Made by a program: the position numbers and the translations under genes | Assembly: GCA_964372275.1 (NCBI GenBank) | Contig: CAYJRR010000011.1 | Location: 33,453-51,887, forward strand | Direction: 5' to 3' | Length of the DNA: 18,435 nt | Source of the DNA: CAYJRR01 sp964372275 [NCBI: uncultured bacterium] | Lineage (GTDB): Bacteria > CAYJRR01 | The notes under the pieces: model-generated | Told to the model about the DNA's origin: nothing | The model's input: only the letters and a program-made list of their open reading frames with translations | Databases searched by the model: none | Shown: positions 12,994 through 18,435 of the stretch, piece after piece | Layout: every line of letters starts with the position of its first letter | Position numbering within the stretch: the stretch's first letter is position 1

Positions 12994-14385
12994 TCACGCG
13001 CCGAAGAGGACGACCGGGGCGCTCTTGCCTTTGAGAGCCTGGGGGCCGAGGTCGCGAAGCCGGGCGCGGAGGTCGGGGGCTGCGTGGGCGACCACGGCCT
13101 CGCTCGCGGCCACGGTCACGCCGAGCGCCTTGGTCGCCGATTCGACGCGCGAGGCGACGTTCACGGCGTCGCCGATCACGGTGTGCTCGAGCCGGTCGGC
13201 GGAACCGATGTTTCCGGCGATCACCTCGCCATGGTGCAGACCGATCCCGACCGCCAGGTCCGGGGACCCGTCGGCCGAGGCGGATCGGGTGGCCAATTCG
13301 TCGCGGATCTCCAGGGCGGCGCGCAGTCCGGCGCTGCGCGGGTCGGGGGAGCCGTCGAGCCCGAAGACCGCCATTGCGGCGTCTCCGATGAATTTGTCGA
13401 GCTCCCCGCCGTGTCGCCGCACCGCCGCGACCACCCGCGAGAAGTAGTCGTTCAGGAAGGCGACCACCTGCTCCGGCGGCAGGCGCTCGGAGATCGAGGT
13501 GTAGTTCGGGACGTCGGTGAACAGGACGGTGACCTCGATCCGCTCGCCGCCGAGCTTCGCGCCGCGCGCTCGGATGCGGCGCGCCGTCTCCGGGCTGAAG
13601 AACTTCCCGAAGGTCTGGCGGTCGGCCTCGCGCTCGCGCAGCCCCGCAATCATCTCGTTCGTCCCTTCGGCGATCTTGCGGAACTCGTCCTGGGAAAGGA
13701 GGGGCACGGCGACGTCGAACCGTCCGGCACGGACCCGGTCGAGGACGCGGGCCTCCTGGTCGAAAAGGGTGGAAAACAGGCGGCGGTACTCGCGCGCCAC
13801 GGCGGCGACGGCGAAATGGACGAGCCCGCCGACGATCAGGAAACAGTGCCAGGGATCGGCGCCCAGACCCGCGGAGAACAGGAGCACGACGACCAGAGTC
13901 GTGCCGAGCGTCGAGGCGACGGCGAAGTCGAGCAGCCGCCGGGCGATCCCGAGGAAGCGGATCGATGGAGCGGACCGACCCTCGGCCAGCAGCCGCTCGG
14001 TCCATTCGTTCTCCTCGCGCAGCGACGTCCAGCACGAGCCGAAGTAGCCCGCGGTGAGCGCACCGCCGATCAGGAGCAGGCCGCTTCGCAGCGCGTGCGC
14101 CACCGGCAGGCGCCACACCGCGATCTCCCAGAGGACGGCGAACGCGATCGGCGTCGTCCACAGGAGGAAGCTCGGCAACCACCGCTCGGAGGGGGTTGCG
14201 CTCGGCCGGGCACGGCGAAGGAACGCCTCGATCGCGAGAGCCAGCGCGAAGCCTGCGGCGAGCAGCGACGCGAACGGGCCGGCGCCGCGACCGTTCATGA
14301 TCGGGCAGACCAGCACGCCGAAGGCGGTCAGGGGGGACAGCGCGAGCGCGTAGACGGATGCCGTGCGTAGCACGTCGCGTTTCAC
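12994..14385 (-). CDS. Membrane class III adenylate/guanylate cyclase
   Basis: 463 aa from GTG 14385 (KRDVLRTASVYAL follows). About six hydrophobic helices occupy residues 11-197, followed by a HAMP-like linker (about 217-250, FDVAVPLLSQDEFRKIAEGT) and a catalytic domain (about 280-463). The active site looks complete: the metal-binding Asp291 in LFTDVPNYT and Asp335 in KFIGDAAMAVFG, base-selecting Lys331 and Asp406 (VIGDAV), and the transition-state pair Asn409 and Arg413 (NVASR). Lys plus Asp in the selectivity positions points to ATP, hence cAMP. GTG 14385 is chosen because an upstream start would run into the divergent thiolase promoter and gene, and because TAGAAT sits 8 nt before it. 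It ends 18 nt before the first permease gene. Confidence 0.9.
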   Translation of the reverse strand: MKRDVLRTASVYALALSPLTAFGVLVCPIMNGRGAGPFASLLAAGFALALAIEAFLRRARPSATPSERWLPSFLLWTTPIAFAVLWEIAVWRLPVAHALRSGLLLIGGALTAGYFGSCWTSLREENEWTERLLAEGRSAPSIRFLGIARRLLDFAVASTLGTTLVVVLLFSAGLGADPWHCFLIVGGLVHFAVAAVAREYRRLFSTLFDQEARVLDRVRAGRFDVAVPLLSQDEFRKIAEGTNEMIAGLREREADRQTFGKFFSPETARRIRARGAKLGGERIEVTVLFTDVPNYTSISERLPPEQVVAFLNDYFSRVVAAVRRHGGELDKFIGDAAMAVFGLDGSPDPRSAGLRAALEIRDELATRSASADGSPDLAVGIGLHHGEVIAGNIGSADRLEHTVIGDAVNVASRVESATKALGVTVAASEAVVAHAAPDLRARLRDLGPQALKGKSAPVVLFGA

Positions 14386-14393
14386 GACGGTCG

Positions 14394-14399
14394 ATTCTA
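14394..14399 (-). promoter_or_regulatory. -10-like hexamer TAGAAT 8 nt before GTG 14385
   Basis: TAGAAT on the minus strand is followed by 8 nt and GTG 14385. No -35 box is evident 17 nt further up. It predicts a nearly leaderless cyclase transcript from the 76-nt divergent region shared with the thiolase gene. Confidence 0.4.
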
Positions 14400-14406
14400 T
14401 CCTGCC

Positions 14407-14435
14407 TTGCGCCCGCCGCGCGGACGGGGTATCCC
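14407..14435 (+). promoter_or_regulatory. Possible promoter TTGCGC-N17-TATCCC for the acyl-CoA cluster
   Basis: TTGCGC (14407-14412) and TATCCC (14430-14435) are separated by 17 nt and would start transcription about 20 nt before ATG 14462, leaving room for the AAGGA ribosome-binding site. Both boxes are weak matches. Confidence 0.25.
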
Positions 14436-14450
14436 CACCCGCAATCCCGA

Positions 14451-14455
14451 AAGGA
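14451..14455 (+). promoter_or_regulatory. Shine-Dalgarno AAGGA of the thiolase gene
   Basis: AAGGA with 6 nt before ATG 14462. It decides the start against longer in-frame extensions reaching back to 14363, which would cross the cyclase start. Confidence 0.7.
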
Positions 14456-14461
14456 TCGATC

Positions 14462-15646
14462 ATGGTTGCGCGAGAGGTCGTGCTGGCGTCGGCGGTCCGG
14501 ACCCCCATCGGCTCCTTCCAGGGAGCGCTCGCCGAGCTGGTCGCGCCGCGTCTCGGCGCGGTGGCGATCGCCGAGGCGGTGAAGCGCGCGGGGTTGAAGA
14601 GCGACGACGTCGACGAGGTGATCTTCGGCTGCGTGCTGCCGGCGGCCGTGGGTCAGGCGCCGGCCCGCCAGGCGTCGATCTACGCCGGCCTTCCGCAGAA
14701 GGTTCCGTGCACGACGGTGAACAAGGTGTGCGGCTCGGGGATGAAGGCGGTGATGCTGGCGGCCCAGGCGGTCGCCTCCGGCGATGCCGAGGTGGTGGTG
14801 GCGGGCGGGATGGAGAGCATGTCGAACGCCCCCTACTACCTGGCCAAGGCGCGCGGCGGCTACCGCCTCGGCCACGGACAGCTCCTCGACGGAGTGGTGC
14901 TCGACGGCTTGTGGGACGTCTACAACGACTTCCACATGGGAAACGCCGCGGAGCTGTGCGCGCGCGAGCTTTCGATCAGCCGCGCGGCGCAGGACGAGTA
15001 CGCGCGGATGAGCTACGAGCGGGCGCGCAAGGCGGCCGCCGACGGGAAGTTCTCGAACGAGATCGTCGCGGTGGAGATCCCGCAGAAGAAGGGGCCGCCG
15101 ATCAAGGTCACGGTCGACGAGGAGCCGGACCGTTCCGACCTCGGGAAGATGGGCTCCTTGAAGCCGGCGTTCCAGACGGAGGCGGGGACGGTGACCGCCG
15201 CCAACGCCTCCAAGATCAACGACGGGGCGGCGGCGCTGGTGGTGATGTCGGCCGCCGAGGCGGAGCGGCGCAGGATCGATCCGCTGGCGAAGATCCGCGG
15301 CTTCGCCCAGGCGGCCCAGGCTCCGGAATGGTTCACGATCGCGCCGGTGGTGGCGGTGCAGGCGGTGCTCAAGAAGACCAACCTGCGCAAGGATCTCGTC
15401 GACCTGTGGGAGATCAACGAGGCGTTCGCGGTCGTGGCGCTGGCGTGCGCCGAGCGGCTGGGGATCGACACCCGGAAGATCAACGTGAACGGCGGGGCGG
15501 TGGCGCTCGGGCATCCGATCGGGGCGTCGGGGGCGCGGATCCTGACCACGCTGGCGCACGCCATGGTCGACCGGAACGCCAAGACCGGGTGCGCCGCGAT
15601 CTGCATCGGCGGCGGCGAGGCGACGGCGATGGTGCTGGAGCGTTAG
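14462..15646 (+). CDS. atoB: Acetyl-CoA C-acetyltransferase (thiolase)
   Basis: 394 aa, the normal length for a biosynthetic-type thiolase, which condenses two acetyl-CoA to acetoacetyl-CoA or cleaves the reverse. It has the nucleophilic Cys90 in NKVCGSGMKAV, the NEAF loop, His351 in GGAVALGHPIGASG and the second catalytic Cys381 in CIGGGEATA. The last motif is usually CIGGGxGxA, and here a Glu-Ala pair replaces it. GMESMSNAPYYL and ARELSISRAAQDEYA are typical of AtoB-like thiolases. It is the first gene of a four-gene cluster and transcribed divergently from the cyclase gene. Start ATG 14462 is supported by AAGGA and by homology of the N terminus (REVVLASAVRTPIGSF). Confidence 0.95.
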   Translation: MVAREVVLASAVRTPIGSFQGALAELVAPRLGAVAIAEAVKRAGLKSDDVDEVIFGCVLPAAVGQAPARQASIYAGLPQKVPCTTVNKVCGSGMKAVMLAAQAVASGDAEVVVAGGMESMSNAPYYLAKARGGYRLGHGQLLDGVVLDGLWDVYNDFHMGNAAELCARELSISRAAQDEYARMSYERARKAAADGKFSNEIVAVEIPQKKGPPIKVTVDEEPDRSDLGKMGSLKPAFQTEAGTVTAANASKINDGAAALVVMSAAEAERRRIDPLAKIRGFAQAAQAPEWFTIAPVVAVQAVLKKTNLRKDLVDLWEINEAFAVVALACAERLGIDTRKINVNGGAVALGHPIGASGARILTTLAHAMVDRNAKTGCAAICIGGGEATAMVLER

Positions 15647-15649
15647 GAG
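15645..15649 (+). promoter_or_regulatory. Shine-Dalgarno AGGAG overlapping the thiolase stop
   Basis: AGGAG overlaps the TAG stop of the thiolase gene and lies 7 nt before ATG 15657. It indicates translational coupling of thiolase and dehydrogenase. Confidence 0.65.
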
Positions 15650-15656
15650 CCTGACG

Positions 15657-16514
15657 ATGACGATCGGGGTGGTCGGAGCGGGGCAGATGGGGGGCGGGAT
15701 CGCGCAGGTGGCGGCCGCCGCCGGGATCGACGTGATCCTCCACGACGTGACGGTAGAGCGGGCGGAGAAAGGCCTCGCGGCGATCCAGGAGCGGGTGCGG
15801 AAGCTCGCGGCGAAGGGGAAGATCACCCCGGAGGAGGCGGTCGCGATCCCGCGGAGGATCCGTCCGACGGCGGCGCTGGACGGGCTGGCCGCCGCCGAGT
15901 TCGTGATCGAGGCGGCGACCGAGAACGTGGAGCTCAAAGTCGACCTGTTCCGCAAGATCGACGCCCTCCTGCCGCCCGGCGCGATCCTCGCCTCCAACAC
16001 CTCGTCGATCTCCATCACCCGTCTCGCCGGCGCGACGAAGCGCCCGACCCAGGTGATCGGGATGCACTTCATGAACCCGGTTCCGGTAATGAAGCTGGTG
16101 GAGGTGATCCGCGGTCTGCCCACCACCGACGACACCTACCGGGCGACGGCCGCGCTCGCGGCGAAGATGGGGAAGGAGATCGTCACCTCCAAGGATGCGC
16201 CGGGGTTCATCGTCAACCGTGTGCTGATGCCGCTGATCAACGAGGCGTTCTTCGCGCTCCACGAGGGGGTCGCGTCGGCGAAGGAGATCGACCAGGCGAT
16301 GGTGATGGGGACGAACCAGCCGATGGGTCCGCTGGCGCTGGCCGACTTCATCGGGCTCGACACCACGCTCGCCATCCTCGAGGTGCTGCACCGCGAGATC
16401 GGCGATCCGAAGTTCCGGCCCTGCCCGTTGCTTCGCAAGCACGTCGAGGCGGGCTGGCTCGGGAAGAAGACCGGGCGCGGGGTCTACTCCTACGACGCGG
16501 CGGGGGCGGCGTGA
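15657..16514 (+). CDS. hbd: 3-hydroxybutyryl-CoA dehydrogenase
   Basis: 285 aa, the usual length of the monofunctional enzyme that interconverts acetoacetyl-CoA and 3-hydroxybutyryl-CoA. It has the N-terminal Rossmann motif GAGQMGGGIA (7-16). Asp30 at the end of the second strand favours NAD(H). The NTSSIS loop (114-119), catalytic His137 in GMHFMNPVP paired with Glu149, and Asn140 are present. The C-terminal helical domain contains DAPGFIVNRVLMPLINEA, GTNQPMGPLALADFIGLD and the KTGRGVYSYD end. It starts 10 nt after the thiolase stop and overlaps the next gene by 4 nt. The whole active site is intact. Confidence 0.95.
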   Translation: MTIGVVGAGQMGGGIAQVAAAAGIDVILHDVTVERAEKGLAAIQERVRKLAAKGKITPEEAVAIPRRIRPTAALDGLAAAEFVIEAATENVELKVDLFRKIDALLPPGAILASNTSSISITRLAGATKRPTQVIGMHFMNPVPVMKLVEVIRGLPTTDDTYRATAALAAKMGKEIVTSKDAPGFIVNRVLMPLINEAFFALHEGVASAKEIDQAMVMGTNQPMGPLALADFIGLDTTLAILEVLHREIGDPKFRPCPLLRKHVEAGWLGKKTGRGVYSYDAAGAA

Positions 16515-17293
16515 CCTACGAAAACGTTCGTTACGCCGTGGAGGACCGGGCGGCGATCCTCACGGTCGACCGGCCGAAGGCGCTGAACGCGCTCAACGAG
16601 CGGACGCTCGACGAGATGCTCGACGCCATCCGCAAGGCGGCGAACGATCCGGAGGCGGCGGGGCTGATCGTCACCGGCGGCGGGGAGAAGGCGTTCATCG
16701 CCGGGGCCGACATCACGGCGATGGCGACGATGGACGCCATCGCCGCCAAGGCGTTCGCCGACCGCGGTCACCACGTCGGCGAGGCGCTGGAGACGATCGG
16801 AAAGGTGGTGATCGCGGCGGTCAACGGTTTCGCCCTCGGAGGCGGCTGCGAGATGGCGCTCGCCTGCGACCTGATTCTGGCCAGCACCAAGGCGAAGTTC
16901 GGGCAGCCGGAGGTCAACCTGGGGGTGATCCCCGGATTCGGCGGCAGCCAGCGACTCCCGCGCCGGGTAGGCCTGGGGGCGGCGGGGAAGATGATCTACA
17001 CCGGCGAGATGATCGACGCCGAGGAGGCGCTGCGCATCCGACTCGCCGACGAGGTGGTGCCGCCGGAGGAGCTCCTCCCGCGCGCCAAATCGATCCTGGC
17101 GAAGATCGCCACCAAGGGGCCGGTGGCGGTCGCCAGCGCCAAAGAGCTGATGCGGCGCGGGGTGGCGATGAACCTCGGCGACGCGCTGTCGATGGAGGGG
17201 ATCGCTTTCTCCCGTCTGTTCGCCACCGAAGACCAGAAGGAAGGGATGAAGGCGTTCCTGGAGAAGCGACCCCCCGTGTTCCGCAACCGATGA
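16511..17293 (+). CDS. crt: Enoyl-CoA hydratase / crotonase
   Basis: 260 aa, standard crotonase length. It hydrates crotonyl-CoA to 3-hydroxybutyryl-CoA or the reverse. Both catalytic glutamates are present: Glu114 in GGGCEMALACD and Glu134 in FGQPEVNLGVIPG, with the oxyanion-hole segment AFIAGADI (61-68) and GFALGGG. KALNALNE near the start and GGSQRLPR after the second Glu are family-typical. GTG 16511 overlaps the stop of the dehydrogenase (GTGA), and the stop overlaps the next start (ATGA), so translation is probably coupled on both sides. Confidence 0.95.
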   Translation: MTYENVRYAVEDRAAILTVDRPKALNALNERTLDEMLDAIRKAANDPEAAGLIVTGGGEKAFIAGADITAMATMDAIAAKAFADRGHHVGEALETIGKVVIAAVNGFALGGGCEMALACDLILASTKAKFGQPEVNLGVIPGFGGSQRLPRRVGLGAAGKMIYTGEMIDAEEALRIRLADEVVPPEELLPRAKSILAKIATKGPVAVASAKELMRRGVAMNLGDALSMEGIAFSRLFATEDQKEGMKAFLEKRPPVFRNR

Positions 17294-18435
17294 CCCTATT
17301 CGACCTCTCGGAACAGCACCGCATGATCCGCGACCTGGCGCGCGACGTGGCGCGCGCGGAGATCGCCCCCGGCGCGGCGCAGCGCGACGCGGAGGGGGCG
17401 TTCCCGACCGACGTCGTCGCCAAGCTGGGGGAGCTCGGCTTCATGGGGATCGCCGTTCCGACCGAATGGGGCGGGGCGGGGATGGACGTGCTCGCCTACA
17501 TCCTGGCGCTGGAGGAGGTGGCCGTCGCCTGTGCCTCGACCGCGGTGATCATGAGCGTCAACAACTCGCTCTACTGCGACCCGGTGCTGCGCCACGGCAC
17601 CGACGAGCAAAAGCGCCGCTTCCTGACGCCGTTCGCGCGCGGGCAGCAGCTCGGCGCCTTCTGCCTCTCGGAGCCGGGATCGGGGAGCGACTCGGCGGCG
17701 ATGGTGACGACGGCGACCCGGGTGAAGGATCGCTGGGTCCTGAACGGGACGAAGTATTGGGTGACGAACGGCAACGAGGCCGACTGCGCCCTGATTTTTG
17801 CCCAGACCGACCGCGAGAAGCGCCACAAGGGGATCACCGCCTTCCTCGTCCCTCGAGATGCTCCGGGATACCGGGTGGGGAAGCTCGAGCACAAGCTGGG
17901 GATCGCCGCCTCCTCGACGGCCGAGATCCTGCTCGAGGAGTGTGCTCTCGCGGACAGCCATGTGCTCGGCCTACCCGGAGAGGGGTTCCGCATCGCGATG
18001 GGGACCCTCGACGGCGGCCGGATCGGGATCGCGGCCCAGGCGGTGGGGATCGCCCGCGCCTCGCTCGAGGCCTCGGTCGCCTACTCCAAGGTGCGCACCG
18101 CGTTCGGAAAGCCGATCCACGAGCTGCAGGCGATCCAGTTCCTGCTCGCCGAGATGGCGACCCGCACCGACGCCGCGCGTCTGTTGACCTGGCGGGCGGC
18201 GTCGCTCAAGGACCGCGGGGGCCGCTACACCAAGGAGGCGGCGATGGCCAAGCTGTTCGCCTCCGAGGCGGCGATGTGGGTCGCCACCAAGGGGATCCAG
18301 GTGCACGGGGGCTACGGCTACACCAAGGAGTTCCCAGTGGAGCGGTTCTTCCGGGACGCGAAGATCACCGAGATCTACGAGGGGACCTCCGAGATCCAGA
18401 AGATCGTGATCGCGGGGAGCCTCATCAAGGAGTAG
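17290..18435 (+). CDS. Short-chain acyl-CoA dehydrogenase (butyryl-CoA dehydrogenase-like)
   Basis: 381 aa, the standard length of soluble FAD-dependent acyl-CoA dehydrogenases. It has an N-terminal helical domain, the FAD/substrate signature AFCLSEPGSGSD with WVLNGTKYWVTNG in the middle beta domain, and a C-terminal helical domain with RTAFGKPIHELQAIQF, GIQVHGGYGYTKEFPVERFFRDA and the catalytic base Glu364 in IYEGTSEIQ. The Glu position is that of short/medium-chain and butyryl-CoA dehydrogenases, not of isovaleryl- or long-chain types. ATG 17290 overlaps the hydratase stop. It needs an electron-transfer flavoprotein, and no etf genes are within the window, which ends exactly at this gene's TAG. 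Confidence 0.94.
   Translation: MTLFDLSEQHRMIRDLARDVARAEIAPGAAQRDAEGAFPTDVVAKLGELGFMGIAVPTEWGGAGMDVLAYILALEEVAVACASTAVIMSVNNSLYCDPVLRHGTDEQKRRFLTPFARGQQLGAFCLSEPGSGSDSAAMVTTATRVKDRWVLNGTKYWVTNGNEADCALIFAQTDREKRHKGITAFLVPRDAPGYRVGKLEHKLGIAASSTAEILLEECALADSHVLGLPGEGFRIAMGTLDGGRIGIAAQAVGIARASLEASVAYSKVRTAFGKPIHELQAIQFLLAEMATRTDAARLLTWRAASLKDRGGRYTKEAAMAKLFASEAAMWVATKGIQVHGGYGYTKEFPVERFFRDAKITEIYEGTSEIQKIVIAGSLIKE

Noticed and set aside
12346-14370. 674-codon plus-strand open frame opposite the cyclase and first permease
   Set aside because: Gly/Arg/Asp/His-rich shadow with no motif; the minus-strand cyclase has a complete active site.
14426-14436. GGGG-TAT-CCCC symmetry in the divergent cyclase/thiolase region
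   Set aside because: Arms of only four bases; too short to claim an operator.
12230-16135. Minus-strand open frame running from inside hbd through thiolase and cyclase into the second permease frame (up to 1552 codons)
   Set aside because: Only the last 250 codons (from GTG 12229) are MlaE-like. The rest is shadow sequence opposite or out of frame with confirmed genes.
1-18435. Search for CRISPR repeats, tRNA or rRNA genes, IS elements, phage or toxin-antitoxin modules
   Set aside because: No regularly spaced repeats, cloverleaf, transposase motif or similar system could be seen on either strand by reading.

Overview
The window is GC-rich DNA, roughly 70% GC by eye, from a diderm bacterium. 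The Mla-type lipid transporter, the lipoprotein, the Ser/Thr kinase with PEGA-like repeats, the PilZ protein and the class III cyclase together resemble Myxococcota or other former 'Deltaproteobacteria', or a related uncultured lineage. This placement is an inference; there is no rRNA or tRNA here to test it.

Layout. (A) 1-4061, plus strand: the C-terminal part of a UDP-N-acetylhexosamine dehydrogenase with an apparent frameshift near base 50, a flippase-like/LPG-synthase-type membrane protein, and a membrane Ser/Thr kinase with a PEGA-like periplasmic end. The last two are 3 nt apart. (B) 4062-7503, plus strand: an accessory-looking stretch with a strong hairpin, a frameshifted HNH-endonuclease remnant, a lipoprotein (Fn3 plus seven SBBP-type repeats) and an exported Rieske-like protein with unusual ligand spacing. 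Base composition falls clearly inside the lipoprotein propeller. (C) 7500-8524, plus strand: an orphan ParB/Srx-fold protein behind a near-consensus sigma-70 promoter. (D) 8529-9176, minus strand: an exported glycine-rich protein. (E) 9358-14385, minus strand: a membrane class III cyclase, two different MlaE/YrbE permeases, the MlaF ATPase, an MlaD/MCE protein and a PilZ protein, closely packed and probably at least partly co-transcribed. (F) 14462-18435, plus strand, divergent from E: thiolase, 3-hydroxyacyl-CoA dehydrogenase, enoyl-CoA hydratase and acyl-CoA dehydrogenase. These four form a tightly coupled cluster for short-chain acyl-CoA interconversion (acetyl-CoA to or from butyryl-CoA, or beta-oxidation).

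How the genes work together. Block F is a complete four-enzyme acyl-CoA cycle. Block E supplies permease, ATPase and membrane-anchored substrate-binding parts for phospholipid traffic, flanked by two second-messenger proteins (cAMP synthesis by the cyclase, c-di-GMP binding by PilZ). Block A links envelope polysaccharide or lipid functions to kinase signalling.

The most striking cross-cutting signal is a -10-like hexamer (TANNNT or close to it) only 6-9 nt upstream of the start codon at six genes that begin transcription units (774, 5142, 6862, 7535, 12975, 14385). This predicts leaderless or nearly leaderless mRNAs. Genes inside operons instead use stop/start overlaps or Shine-Dalgarno sites. 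I did not find a CRISPR array, insertion sequence, phage genes or a clear new defence system.
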